Assembly (NCBI RefSeq): GCF_000504205.1
Contig: NZ_AZAJ01000001.1
Coordinates: 3,074,879 to 3,138,878 of the forward strand
Origin: Methanolobus tindarius DSM 2278
GTDB lineage: Archaea; Halobacteriota; Methanosarcinia; Methanosarcinales; Methanosarcinaceae
Direction: 5' to 3'
Length of the DNA stretch: 64,000 nucleotides
The translations under genes were made by a program, and so were the position numbers. Below the pieces are notes generated by a model, which searched no databases, had not been told where the DNA came from, and saw nothing but the letters and a program-made list of their open reading frames with translations. Shown piece by piece: positions 10,166 through 19,689 of the stretch. Within the stretch, counting starts at the first letter, position 1; the number at the start of each line of letters is the position of its first letter.

Positions 10166-11605
10166 ATGAGTTCAATTCACAAAGATCTGGTTAAATCGCT
10201 CAACTCCAAACAGGAAGCATATGTAAATCTGGAACTGCCTGATCCGACAAATGGTGAATATCTTCTCGGAGTTTTCCACCTGACACCTGGTGGAAAGTTC
10301 AATATCCTGCAGGCAGCCGCTGAAGTTGCAGCCGAATCGTCAACCGGTACTAATTTTAAAGTTAATACCGAGACCTCATTTTCCCGGGTCATGAATGCTC
10401 TTGTTTATCAACTTGACTTAGAACGTGAACTCGTATGGATAGCATATCCATGGAGACTTTTTGACAGGGGAGGAAATGTACAGAACATCCTCACCTATAT
10501 CGTAGGTAACATTCTCGGAATGAAGGAAGTTGCAGCCCTTAAACTTCTGGATGTATGGTTCCCTCCGTCAATGCTTGAACAGTATGACGGACCAAGCTAT
10601 ACCGTTGATGACATGAGAAAATACCTTGATGTCTATGACAGGCCTATTCTTGGAACCATAGTCAAACCAAAGATGGGACTCACATCTGCCGAGTATGCTG
10701 AAGTCTGTTACGATTTCTGGGTAGGTGGCGGTGATTTTGTCAAAAATGACGAACCACAGGCAAACCAGGATTTCTGTCCCTATGATAAGATGGTAAAACA
10801 TGTGAAGGAAGCAATGGATAAAGCTGTTCGGGAAACCGGACATAAAAAGGTTCATTCATTCAATGTTTCAGCAGCTGATTTTGACACCATGATTGAAAGA
10901 TGTGAAATGATAGTTAATGCAGGTTTTGAGCCCGGAAGTTATGCTTTCCTTATCGACGGGATTACAGCAGGCTGGATGGCTGTGCAGACACTCAGAAGAA
11001 GATATCCTGATGTTTTTATTCACTTCCACAGAGCAGCTCATGGTGCATTTACAAGACCTGAAAACCCACTTGGATTCTCAGTACTTGTTCTCTCCAAATT
11101 CGCAAGGCTCGCCGGTGCTTCAGGAATTCACACAGGTACAGCAGGTGTTGGTAAAATGAAAGGAACACCTGAGGAAGATGTAGTTGCAGCACACGAGATT
11201 CAGTACATGAGTGCTGAAGGACACTTCTTCAAACAGAGCTGGTCCAAGATACCTGACACAGACAAGGATGCTATCAATATCGTGAATGTGGATCTGGCAC
11301 ATCATGTTGTGCTTGAGGATGATAGCTGGAGAGGCATGAAGAAATGCTGTCCTATTGTCTCCGGAGGACTGAATCCTGTAAGACTGAAGCCTTTTATTGA
11401 TGTCATGGAAAATGTTGATTTCATAACAACAATGGGATCCGGAGTACATGCCCATCCTGGAGGAACGCAGGACGGAGCTAAAGCCCTTGTACAGGCATGT
11501 GATGCATATCTCCAGAAAATTGATATTGAAGAATATGCTAAGACTAACAAAGAACTGGCACAAGCAATTGAATACTTCACTAATGCGTCAAAAGACGCTA
11601 TGTGA
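10166..11605 (+). CDS. rbcL: RuBisCO large subunit, archaeal form II/III
   Basis: Ribulose-1,5-bisphosphate carboxylase of 479 residues, closely resembling the M. burtonii enzyme as I remember it. Visible catalytic residues: Lys167 in TIVKPKMGL; the carbamylated Lys193 with Asp195 and Glu196 in FVKNDEP; His288 and His292 in HFHRAAHG; loop-6 Lys330 in GVGKMKGT. After loop 6 there is an extra stretch (about residues 345-385, ending VLEDDSW) matching the insertion described for the M. burtonii protein. In archaea it works in nucleotide (AMP) salvage or a related pentose pathway rather than a Calvin cycle. Neither AMP phosphorylase nor ribose-bisphosphate isomerase is in the window. ATG 10166 matches the family start better than TTG 10145. 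Confidence 0.95.
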   Translation: MSSIHKDLVKSLNSKQEAYVNLELPDPTNGEYLLGVFHLTPGGKFNILQAAAEVAAESSTGTNFKVNTETSFSRVMNALVYQLDLERELVWIAYPWRLFDRGGNVQNILTYIVGNILGMKEVAALKLLDVWFPPSMLEQYDGPSYTVDDMRKYLDVYDRPILGTIVKPKMGLTSAEYAEVCYDFWVGGGDFVKNDEPQANQDFCPYDKMVKHVKEAMDKAVRETGHKKVHSFNVSAADFDTMIERCEMIVNAGFEPGSYAFLIDGITAGWMAVQTLRRRYPDVFIHFHRAAHGAFTRPENPLGFSVLVLSKFARLAGASGIHTGTAGVGKMKGTPEEDVVAAHEIQYMSAEGHFFKQSWSKIPDTDKDAINIVNVDLAHHVVLEDDSWRGMKKCCPIVSGGLNPVRLKPFIDVMENVDFITTMGSGVHAHPGGTQDGAKALVQACDAYLQKIDIEEYAKTNKELAQAIEYFTNASKDAM

Positions 11606-11633
11606 CTTTTTTTAACTACTAAGGCTGGCAGGA

Positions 11634-12413
11634 ATGAGCTTCAAGGATATCAGAGATATTGTAGACTGGAACATCTACTGGCTGCTGTTTATGGTGGCTG
11701 AATTCTCATTGCTGGCAGCACTTCCTTATGGAATTACAATGTCAGGTGATGCATTGTATGACCTGGCCATGGCAGTGCCTACAATACTGGCAACACAGTT
11801 TGCCAGATCAACGGTGATATTTCTTATTGGTATTTTCACAGGCCTGTATCTTGGCAAAAAAGTTGGCCTGAAAACACCGGTACTTAGTTCTCTTTTTGAA
11901 GACAGGAGACTACCTTCTGATTTTAAAGACTCTTTCAGGTTCTCGATTCTCATGGGTCTGATTATATCATTTGTAATCATAATTCTGGATACTCTTGTTT
12001 TTACACGATATTCAGAATCGTTACTCATCTTCCTGACAACTCCGCCCCTATGGCAGCGATTTTTGTATTCATTTTACATAGGCATCACTGAAGAGATTGT
12101 ATTAAGGTTTTTTTTGATGACATTCCTTGTGTGGATTACCTGGAAAATAAAGAAAAATTCAGAAGGAAAAGCTACAGAAATTGGTGCCTGGATTTCTATT
12201 TTATTAGTAACCTTGCTTTATAGCACCATTTATGTGTTTCTATCCAGAGAAACAATGGATCCGGCACTTGTTATGCGTATTGCAGTTTTTAATGGAATGT
12301 CAAGCATGGTATTCGGATGGATTTACTGGAAAAAAGGACTCGAGTACTCCATAATATCCAATACCACCGCCACTATGATGCTATTTGTAGTGTTTGGAAC
12401 TCTGTTTCATTGA
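11634..12413 (+). CDS. CPBP-family intramembrane protein
   Basis: 259 residues with about six to seven membrane helices. The first CPBP/Abi motif is present as ITEEIVLRFFL (EExxxR). The last motif region reads FGWIYWKKGLEYSIISN, where the usual His is replaced by Asn. It may therefore be a degenerate or altered Rce1-type protease. It starts 28 bp after the RuBisCO stop and is probably cotranscribed, which says little about function. Confidence 0.7.
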   Translation: MSFKDIRDIVDWNIYWLLFMVAEFSLLAALPYGITMSGDALYDLAMAVPTILATQFARSTVIFLIGIFTGLYLGKKVGLKTPVLSSLFEDRRLPSDFKDSFRFSILMGLIISFVIIILDTLVFTRYSESLLIFLTTPPLWQRFLYSFYIGITEEIVLRFFLMTFLVWITWKIKKNSEGKATEIGAWISILLVTLLYSTIYVFLSRETMDPALVMRIAVFNGMSSMVFGWIYWKKGLEYSIISNTTATMMLFVVFGTLFH

Positions 12414-12633
12414 TACTAACCTGTATGTGTTTTGAATTAAAATTGAATTTTAAGTTATTGAGAAAATCCAATACAAAGATTAGAAATCATTTAATAACAG
12501 ATTTTAAAAACAAACAAGAGAAGAAGAGAAAGAAGCTGGGAATTCTTTATGACAATAACCCCGGCCCAAAGGCCTGAATCCCCTTTGCTCATACTCCATT
12601 ATGAATGTGATTAACTAAAGTTTACTAAAGCCC

Positions 12634-12691
12634 GAACGTAACAAACCTGGTGTGTGGTTGTGGGAGTAATGTGGCAGGTTTGTTATCGTTC
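12634..12691 (-). ncRNA. dispersed long-stem RNA element, minus strand
   Basis: Arms 12634-12649 and 12675-12691 form a 16-bp stem with one bulged base (T12686). On the minus strand the 25-nt loop is A/C-rich with CCACAACCACAC, while on the plus strand it is G/T-rich. This is the stem-and-loop style of the array at 24.4-27.1 kb, so I assign the minus strand. It lies in the 505-bp gene-free stretch 12414-12918. Function is unknown. Confidence 0.4.
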
Positions 12692-12731
12692 ATGTGCTTT
12701 TGTACGTTTCGCTTTAGTTTATTTCAATCAA

Positions 12732-12758
12732 GGCCATATCGTACCACCGTATATGGTC
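12732..12758 (+). ncRNA. short hairpin with GTACCACC loop
   Basis: GGCCATAT pairs with ATATGGTC (one G.U) around the loop CGTACCACCGT. The octamer GTACCACC recurs in the loops of elements at 24459-24546 and 26484-26528. It could be a small member of the same RNA family or a regulatory hairpin. It lies 41 bp from the minus-strand element to its left. Confidence 0.3.
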
Positions 12759-12918
12759 ATGCAGTCTTTCGCATTTCAGCTTGTGACTGCAATTCCTAGT
12801 ATTATTTTCTACTATATAAATATATGTATACTTCATTATATAATGAGTATCATCATTATTATATTTAAGATTTAGACAGTTAGGTTAGTTGTTTTGTTAG
12901 TTATTTTATTACAGAGAA

Positions 12919-13344
12919 TTATGCTTCAACCACTATAATCTTAAATGTCAGAGCCTTGCCTGCAAGTGGATGGTTAAGATCAAAGGTTACTTCATCTTCT
13001 GTCAGCTCAACAATTTTTGCAGGGATTGTCTGTCCATGAGGAGACTGTACCCAGAATGTTTTACCTACTTCCATTTCCATGTCAGACCTTACAAGATCCC
13101 TGGAAACTGTATCCTTAAGAGCATCATTGTATTCTCCATAAGCATCTTTAGCTTCTATCCTGAATTCTTTTTCCTCGCCAACTTCAAGACCTTTAACTGC
13201 TTCATCAAAGCCCTTTATCACATTACCTTCACCTACTGTGAATTCTAAAGGCTGACCGTGTGTCTCTGAAGCATCAAAAACAGAACCATCATCAAGCAAA
13301 CCTACATATTCTATCTTTACTGTATCTCCATCTTTAATTGCCAT
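12919..13344 (-). CDS. FKBP-type peptidyl-prolyl isomerase
   Basis: 141 residues with an FKBP/SlyD-like half-domain order: KIEYVGLLDDGSVFDAS, then VIKGFDEAVKGLEVGEEKE, followed by the insert-in-flap region (GEYNDAL through FDLNHPLAGKALTF). The sequence FDLNHPLAGK is diagnostic for archaeal short FKBPs. It acts as a cytoplasmic folding isomerase/chaperone. The start MAIKDGD at 13344 is favoured over the TTG nine bases upstream. It is monocistronic, with AT-rich flanks. Confidence 0.9.
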   Translation of the reverse strand: MAIKDGDTVKIEYVGLLDDGSVFDASETHGQPLEFTVGEGNVIKGFDEAVKGLEVGEEKEFRIEAKDAYGEYNDALKDTVSRDLVRSDMEMEVGKTFWVQSPHGQTIPAKIVELTEDEVTFDLNHPLAGKALTFKIIVVEA

Positions 13345-13521
13345 ATTTATCAACTCAATTAAAATTTATTTCATTCAATTATATTTAATTCTGTAAACTT
13401 TAATTCATCGGAGGTGGCGACATTACTTAGGTGTTTTGGTAAATTGATTTTGTTATCCGGATAAAATAACAGTAACTGCAATGTTATTTATAACAGGAAT
13501 TCGCTAATCCTCACAAAACTC

Positions 13522-15027
13522 ATGGAAGTAAGTATGGAACCAAAACAGGAAGTAAATATGGAATCAAATCTTGCAGCAAGAAAAGGTAACATTAATCCAA
13601 CATGTAAAAATCCAGAAGAAAATCAGCCATCTAAGAAATCACCTTTAGCTGATAAAACGCAGAAACAGATAGTTCTGCTTATAGCCATACTCGCAGGTTT
13701 TATCACTCCATTTGATGGCTCGGCGGTGAACATCGCTTTACCAACCATGGGAGCAGAATTCAATATGGATGCTATTTCACTTTCCTGGGTAGCTACTGCA
13801 TATCTACTTTCATCAGCAGTATTTCTGGTTCCTTTCGGGAAAATTGCTGACATATATGGGAGAAAAAAGGTTTTCCTTTATGGAATTATTATTTTCAGTC
13901 TGGCATCACTGGCAATGACCATGGTTCCCACAGAAGGGATGCTTATAGCTGTCCGTGTCATTCAGGGTCTTGGAAGTGCCATGATCTTTGGTACAGGAGC
14001 TGCCATTATAACTTCCGTATTCTCTCCAGGAGAAAGGGGTACTGCTCTTGGTATCTACATCACTGCCGTTTATGTGGGACTTTCCATGGGTCCGTTCCTT
14101 GGTGGAATTATGACACAACACCTTGGATGGAGAAGTATTTTCCTTGTTAATGTGCCAATCGGTGCCATTGCAGTTTTGCTTATACTCTGGAAACTCAAAG
14201 GTGAATGGGCTGAGTGTCGCGGAGAAAAATTTGACTTTACAGGCTCTGTAATCTATGGAGCTGCTGTTGTTGCAGTTATGTACGGTTTCTCCAGTCTCCC
14301 TGAAATAAAAGGTGCGGCTCTTATAGGTCTTGGACTCCTGGGTATCGGGCTCTTTGCTCTTTATGAAATGCGTATACCCACTCCAGTGCTTGATATCAGG
14401 CTTCTGACCAGAAATCGTGTTTTTGCACTATCGAATATGTCTGCACTCATAAATTACAGTGCAACCTATGCAGTTACATTTTTACTGAGTCTTGACCTGC
14501 AGTATACCAAGGGATTTACTCCCGGACATGCAGGTATGATTCTTATCGCACAGCCTATCATACAGGCAGCTATATCACCTGTGGCCGGCAAGCTTTCTGA
14601 CCACATTGAGCCCCGGTTAATTGCATCAACAGGAATGGGACTTACAGCAACCGGACTTTTCTTATTGACTTTTGTTACGGAAGCAACAGCACTCTGGTAT
14701 ATCGTAGGAACACTTGTGCTGCTTGGTGCAGGTTTTGGTCTGTTCTCATCACCTAATACCAACGTTATCATGAGCTCAGTTGATAAAAGATTCTATGGGG
14801 TGGCATCAGGAATGAACGGCACCATGAGACTGCTTGGACAGATGCTCTCAATGGGTATAGCCATGATGATATTTTCAGTGGTTATCGGTCCTGTAGTGAT
14901 AACTTCCAAGTATTATCCTCAGTTTGTTACCAGCATGCATTATGCATTTATCCTGTTCACAATCTTCTGTATAATAGGAATATTTGCGTCTCTTGCAAGA
15001 GGAAAGAACTCTTCAAATAATCATTGA
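13522..15027 (+). CDS. MFS drug exporter, DHA2 (EmrB/QacA) type
   Basis: About 501 residues and 14 predicted membrane helices after a ~45-residue hydrophilic N-terminus. Motif A is GKIADIYGRKK. The antiporter motif C region is around GPFLGGIMTQ with LGWRSIFLVNVPIG, typical of DHA2 proton-coupled multidrug exporters. Three in-frame ATGs lie near the start (13522, 13534, 13558). GGAAGT precedes 13558, so the N-terminus is uncertain. Substrates are unknown. A hairpin terminator lies between it and the convergent VWA gene. Confidence 0.85.
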   Translation: MEVSMEPKQEVNMESNLAARKGNINPTCKNPEENQPSKKSPLADKTQKQIVLLIAILAGFITPFDGSAVNIALPTMGAEFNMDAISLSWVATAYLLSSAVFLVPFGKIADIYGRKKVFLYGIIIFSLASLAMTMVPTEGMLIAVRVIQGLGSAMIFGTGAAIITSVFSPGERGTALGIYITAVYVGLSMGPFLGGIMTQHLGWRSIFLVNVPIGAIAVLLILWKLKGEWAECRGEKFDFTGSVIYGAAVVAVMYGFSSLPEIKGAALIGLGLLGIGLFALYEMRIPTPVLDIRLLTRNRVFALSNMSALINYSATYAVTFLLSLDLQYTKGFTPGHAGMILIAQPIIQAAISPVAGKLSDHIEPRLIASTGMGLTATGLFLLTFVTEATALWYIVGTLVLLGAGFGLFSSPNTNVIMSSVDKRFYGVASGMNGTMRLLGQMLSMGIAMMIFSVVIGPVVITSKYYPQFVTSMHYAFILFTIFCIIGIFASLARGKNSSNNH

Positions 15028-15033
15028 GCTTTG

Positions 15034-15050
15034 CCACCAATTTCAGGTGG
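15034..15050. terminator. hairpin between convergent genes
   Basis: CCACC pairs with GGTGG around a 7-nt loop at the meeting point of the MFS exporter and the VWA gene, followed on the plus strand by TTATCCTTTT. It overlaps the last codons of the minus-strand gene. Confidence 0.4.
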
Positions 15051-17382
15051 TTATCCTTTTGTACAAAACCGGAAGAGTCCCGGGAAGTGAACTAGCATCA
15101 TCAATTATTGTGTACTGAGAATCGGAAAAAATGTTTTCAAGATACTTTCCCGGATCAGGATCTACTGTTATGCAAAAAAAGTCAATTCCTTTTGTCTTGC
15201 ATTCCTGAATTGCAATCCTTGTGTCTTCTTCAGCAGTGTTTTCCTTATATGCAGATTCTCCCCGGGAAATGTCGAAAGGTTCTCCATCTGATAACAATAT
15301 AATTATCTTAGTTTTTGCGTCCACCTTTTCAAGTTTCCTGACAGAATGCCGGATTGCAGGCCCAAGTCTTGTATTTGATACGGGTTCCAGCAGGCTTATC
15401 CTGCGTGCAACGGTATCTGATAATTCTTCACTGAAATCCTTTATGACAAAGTATTCAACATCACCCCTGTCCTTGCCGGAAAATGCGTAAATAGCGTAGT
15501 TGTCACCGATGCTTTCAAGAGCCTGTGTCATGATAATGAGAGAATCTTTTTCAACATCAAGTATGCTTTTTTCCTCATAGTTTAGCATTTTATGAGTGGA
15601 ATAACTGACATCCACAAGGAAAAGAGTTGCAACATCCCTCTCATGCTTATCCCATCTCATATAGAGTCCATCATCAGGATTGATTCCGCATTTTTTCTGG
15701 ATAAGCAAGTCGATAAAGGCATCGATATCTATCTCAGTTCCATCTGTCTGCTGTTTCATTCTGCGGAATGTCTCAGGCTTCATCCTGTTGAATATTTGTT
15801 TAATAAGGGCTATCTCATTCCTGTATTGTTCTGATGCCTCATAGTAGTAATCACCTGACATGCCAAAAGGCTCAACCTCATTAACCACAGACCAGTCTGC
15901 TTTATAATCACTGATGACAGCATCCCACTCATCGTATCTGTAACTGCCAAGAATGTTCCAGTTCTTTTTTTCGGCATAAGTTGGCTGGCTTTTAAGTATT
16001 TCTTCCTGTGAGGAGGCATTTTCTTTTGTCAGTCCAACTTTGCTTTCGGGAATAAATTGCTTGATAATATTCTCATGGGATGTGTTTGAAAGAGAATCTT
16101 TGCTGTTGTAAGCTCCAATGCTCACACCTCGGTAGTCAAGGTTTTTCAATACCCTGTACTCTTTCTGGCTTAATGGTCCTTCATGCTCGTCAAGCAATTT
16201 GTATATCTTAAAGCTTGTTTCAAGAGAATCAAGTACTGATGAATCATCTCTGAGGATGCTTTCCTCCAGAATTGGTTTTATCTTATCCAGAAGAAGCCTT
16301 GTTATTTTATTTAACTCATAAACAGGTTCCTTTCCGATGGATATCCACAAAAGTGATTCCATGAATTCTTCAAGTTTTCCTGAGGGAACAGGTCTTGCCA
16401 GGAGCATCTGCTGCCTTATTCTTTCAAGGTCTATCCTGACTCCTTTGTAGCTTTCCATTATCCTGTACTCAACCCGGGCATCTTCCAGAATTCCAAGTAT
16501 TGTGCCTGCCAGAGCCTGGTTTGGAAAGAGGGCTATGACATCAGCTATACTAATGTTGCCTTCAGCCTGCATTCCTAAACTCGGGAGCCTCTTTTTCATG
16601 GTTGAGTATCGTCTTCTGATATCTTCCATTAGTTCTGCTGCTCCGTCACGTTCAAGTTCATTGGAACTGAAACGTATATGGCCAACTTCGTGCATGATGC
16701 TTAGCTTATAAATTTTGTAATTATCCTCAAAATCATCATATTTCTTAATCCTTGGTGCAAGATAGATGGTATTGCCTGCAATCACAGGGTTTATAGAATC
16801 CGGTTTTACTTCTGCTCCCAGATTTCTGCGGGATTTTATGTTGAAACTAACACCTGACAATCCAAGAGCATAATACCGGAGTATGTTGGTGATTTCACTG
16901 AGTGCCACAGAACCTCTGAGATTCTCTACGAATTCTCTTGATTCTTCTGATTTCAGGTAGAAATAATCCTTGGCCTGTGCCGGATTGGTTTCAAAAACTG
17001 TAATGCCTTTTAAAGCCCACTCTTCCAGTTCACTGACGTTTAAATCACTCAAGAGAGATGCTGAGTATGAAAAATAAGCGATTGCCAGGGCTTTGTCCTG
17101 ATCAAATAACTTTAAGCCGATTCCTGCCCATTTCCTGATGCCTTCCAGATCGGTGTTTTCTGCTGCTGTAGGTATATTTTCAAGGAAAAGTCCTGTTATC
17201 ATCCAGTCTTTATCAAGCAGCATCCCGATAGTTCTAAGAAATTCAGCATGGTGAGGAAAACTGCCTTTTTTCAAAACACTTAGCAAATTCTCATGATAAT
17301 TTCTTCCGGGAAATCGGGATTCTATTAGCAGGAGCAACTGTTCTTTAGTGATGACTTCATGCCCAGTGTTTTCATTTGACAA
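15043..17382 (-). CDS. NorD/CbbO-like VWA-domain protein
   Basis: 779 residues. The middle region resembles NorD/CbbO: SVALSEITNILRYYALGLSG, TIYLAPRIKKYDDF and LAGTILGILEDARVEYRI. A full zinc-metalloprotease-like HEVGH lies in IMHEVGHIRF. The C-terminal von Willebrand A domain has MIDAS residues DVSYS, Thr in SNTRLGPA, and LLSDGEP. NorD and CbbO pair with MoxR-type AAA ATPases (NorQ/CbbQ) that remodel nitric oxide reductase or RuBisCO. No such ATPase is adjacent. RuBisCO lies 3.4 kb away on the other strand, which makes a link conceivable but unproven. The TTG start follows GAGAGGGG. Confidence 0.75.
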   Translation of the reverse strand: MSNENTGHEVITKEQLLLLIESRFPGRNYHENLLSVLKKGSFPHHAEFLRTIGMLLDKDWMITGLFLENIPTAAENTDLEGIRKWAGIGLKLFDQDKALAIAYFSYSASLLSDLNVSELEEWALKGITVFETNPAQAKDYFYLKSEESREFVENLRGSVALSEITNILRYYALGLSGVSFNIKSRRNLGAEVKPDSINPVIAGNTIYLAPRIKKYDDFEDNYKIYKLSIMHEVGHIRFSSNELERDGAAELMEDIRRRYSTMKKRLPSLGMQAEGNISIADVIALFPNQALAGTILGILEDARVEYRIMESYKGVRIDLERIRQQMLLARPVPSGKLEEFMESLLWISIGKEPVYELNKITRLLLDKIKPILEESILRDDSSVLDSLETSFKIYKLLDEHEGPLSQKEYRVLKNLDYRGVSIGAYNSKDSLSNTSHENIIKQFIPESKVGLTKENASSQEEILKSQPTYAEKKNWNILGSYRYDEWDAVISDYKADWSVVNEVEPFGMSGDYYYEASEQYRNEIALIKQIFNRMKPETFRRMKQQTDGTEIDIDAFIDLLIQKKCGINPDDGLYMRWDKHERDVATLFLVDVSYSTHKMLNYEEKSILDVEKDSLIIMTQALESIGDNYAIYAFSGKDRGDVEYFVIKDFSEELSDTVARRISLLEPVSNTRLGPAIRHSVRKLEKVDAKTKIIILLSDGEPFDISRGESAYKENTAEEDTRIAIQECKTKGIDFFCITVDPDPGKYLENIFSDSQYTIIDDASSLPGTLPVLYKRITT

Positions 17383-17525
17383 GATATAGCCCCTCTCAAT
17401 GGATTCTCAGTTGTGATGTTGTTTATATATACAAGTTGTTCCTGCTTCTTTATATCTACTATTGTAGGATTAGAGATTGGGTTTTGGTGAAAATATATAT
17501 AATTTAAGTGCCAAGAGGACGACTG

Positions 17526-18245
17526 ATGGCAGAAAACGCTTACGACCACAGAACAAAGGTGTACACCTTACAGAATGAGACCATCGAAGTACTGTACAAT
17601 GCCCAGAAAGAAACAAAATCGAATGTCAGGGAGATTAATTCCCATCTTGGTAATCTCATTCCTCCTACAAGTCGTCAGTCCCTGTACCTGTTTCCTTTTA
17701 CTGATTCTGTGAATCTCAGTATTCCTATTCAAGCCATCAAGGAAATCTTCCTGAATCAGATAATCCAGATTGAAAGTAACAATTGTCTTAAGATTTCCAT
17801 CGATTATGAGGAAGTTCTGGATTTCATCGAAAATATGGAATCATATGATGCTTTTAAGATAGCCGACCATATCAAAAATGAGTATTTCTACAATGATGAA
17901 CACATTTTAAAGAGAATTAAAAGTGATTGCAGACGTCTGATACCCATCGATATTACTTCTCCAACTGATGATGCGGAAAAAAGAAACGGAACTGTCATAA
18001 AATTGAAAGCATTAAAAAACCCGTATCAATCGCTTGATTGCCTTGAAAGTCTTGGAAAACTCGTTGACATAACCTTAAACAACACTCCCCCCTCAGCAGC
18101 AAAAGTTATAGAAATACAGCCCGGAGGAGCTCACATCGATGAAACGATGAAACTTTACTATTTTAAAAACGGAAATGTCCGTCTCGTATTCAATAACCCG
18201 GAGTGCACTGAAAAGATGATTGATGCGCTTGAATTGGGATGTTAG
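17526..18245 (+). CDS. conserved-looking protein of unknown function
   Basis: 239 residues, soluble, with no motif I recognise. The N-terminal half is acidic and Asn-rich with likely helices. The middle has LIPIDITSPTDDAEKRNG, and the C-terminus has KVIEIQPGGAHIDETMKLYY. AAGAGGACGACTG upstream selects ATG 17526 over GTG 17508. It is divergent from the VWA gene with about 140 bp of AT-rich promoter region between, so the two may be coregulated. Functional inference is not possible from sequence alone. Confidence 0.6.
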   Translation: MAENAYDHRTKVYTLQNETIEVLYNAQKETKSNVREINSHLGNLIPPTSRQSLYLFPFTDSVNLSIPIQAIKEIFLNQIIQIESNNCLKISIDYEEVLDFIENMESYDAFKIADHIKNEYFYNDEHILKRIKSDCRRLIPIDITSPTDDAEKRNGTVIKLKALKNPYQSLDCLESLGKLVDITLNNTPPSAAKVIEIQPGGAHIDETMKLYYFKNGNVRLVFNNPECTEKMIDALELGC

Positions 18246-18385
18246 TTTTATGGAATTGAGCTGTGATTCTCCAAGTGGGCGCTGAGCAAAGTATTTTCGT
18301 AGGGATGAGCTTTTAAGCCACAGTTCACAAAACAAGGTCTTGCTTTTAGTAAAGGTTTGGTTAGCAGAGTGAAAGTAATCTATTG

Positions 18386-18883
18386 TTAGCTTATAAGTGA
18401 CGATACTCCAAGGAGGTACATAGCAAGTACAATTAATGCTGTTAAGAAAGTCCACAGAATGGCTAAAGCTTTGTTTTCGATTTTTTCATCAATATGAATG
18501 GAATTCCATAATATGAAGGTTATTAAGATGTAGCCTACTATTGTGCTCCATTTAGAAGATGATATTCCTTTGTATTCAAAGAAAAACACAAATAAATATG
18601 AAAAAGATGATGCTGTAAGTCCTTCTAAAAATATATTAAATTCATTAACGATTAGTGAACGTTTTGTATGGGATGACATGACTAAAGTGCTTAAAATAAA
18701 TACAAAAAAGACTGTAAAATATGACTCTGGAATCACGTTATCAGGATTTACATTGTTGAACCCGGCAAAGATTAAGCCTATCAAAATTAAAAGTGTTTGT
18801 AAGAGTCTCTCTCTTTTTTCTATGAAGTACTTAATATCTTCATCATCTTTCTTTTTTGACTCTAAAACAGCTTGTTTTACCAT
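18386..18883 (-). CDS. small membrane protein, unknown
   Basis: 165 residues with a hydrophilic, Lys/Glu-rich N-terminus (about residues 1-26) and four to five hydrophobic helices. No family is recognised. It is one of three small membrane-protein genes in a row on the minus strand in an AT-rich patch, which may be an acquired or fast-evolving segment. Confidence 0.5.
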   Translation of the reverse strand: MVKQAVLESKKKDDEDIKYFIEKRERLLQTLLILIGLIFAGFNNVNPDNVIPESYFTVFFVFILSTLVMSSHTKRSLIVNEFNIFLEGLTASSFSYLFVFFFEYKGISSSKWSTIVGYILITFILWNSIHIDEKIENKALAILWTFLTALIVLAMYLLGVSSLIS

Positions 18884-18944
18884 TGATATTTAATAGTTTT
18901 TTAAGAGTTTAAGTATTTCGACATCAATATTAATTGGCGCAAAC

Positions 18945-19244
18945 TTATTTTCCACGTATTTTACGAATATAGTTACGAATATAAGCATCCCAAAAAAACT
19001 GACGTTCAATATTCCGAAAAGTACCGCCCACAATTAAGTAAACTATGCAGACTGCCCGTATTATTTCCCAATTTTTATATGATGATATTACGATCACAAT
19101 TACCGTAATAAGTAAAGAAATAGACAAATAATCGTTTATATGATTACCGAGAGACCTTATTTTTGTTGAATTTTTGTAAAGAAAAAACATGAATATGTAT
19201 GTGCCAATAATAAAAACTAATGATAAAATACTTAGTATGTTCAT
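18945..19244 (-). CDS. small membrane protein, unknown
   Basis: 99 residues with three predicted helices and a basic C-terminus (RNYIRKIRGK) expected to be cytoplasmic. No strong ribosome binding site is seen. It is supported mainly by the continuous amphipathic and hydrophobic pattern and by its neighbours, so the call is tentative. Confidence 0.4.
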   Translation of the reverse strand: MNILSILSLVFIIGTYIFMFFLYKNSTKIRSLGNHINDYLSISLLITVIVIVISSYKNWEIIRAVCIVYLIVGGTFRNIERQFFWDAYIRNYIRKIRGK

Positions 19245-19388
19245 ACAAATACATCCAAAGTTCTATCTGATTAGTATGTATACTAAATATATGTAATTGT
19301 TTAATTGGACTCTTGTTAATAGTTTTAATTGGTGTAAACTCAAAAAATCTATAATAAAAATAGCCCACCCATACAAACAATCAACACT

Positions 19389-19535
19389 CTAAGCCTTCGT
19401 AACCTCCCAGAAAACAACGCTTATTAAATACGCAAGAGTGACTAATCCTAAATTATCCCAATTTCCAGTGTAATACAGAATGAGGACAATTATCGCATAT
19501 GTTACTGCTTCTGATAGTAATTTTTTTAACTTCAT
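19389..19535 (-). CDS. 48-residue membrane protein
   Basis: A short ORF starting ATG 19535 with GGTGTGGTT upstream. It encodes a basic start (MKLKKLLSEA) and two hydrophobic segments joined by TGNWDNLG. The stop is TAG at 19389-19391. Neighbouring genes are also small membrane proteins on the same strand. Length is the main reason for caution. Confidence 0.45.
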   Translation of the reverse strand: MKLKKLLSEAVTYAIIVLILYYTGNWDNLGLVTLAYLISVVFWEVTKA

Positions 19536-19689
19536 AACCACACCCAAATTTAATTTAGTAGTTTTAGTAAACTTTTAACCATATGTGTTTTTCTATTTAG
19601 TCTTGAATTTCAAAATTTAGTATGTGTAGAAATTTTCAGGGGTGTACTAGATATAAGAGAGGAATCAAAAGTGATAGCGGGGTGTTTCA

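Noticed and set aside
12317-12875. ORFs at 12317-12577 and 12654-12875
   Set aside because: The first overlaps the CPBP gene end in another frame. The second covers the stem-loop elements and has no coding character.
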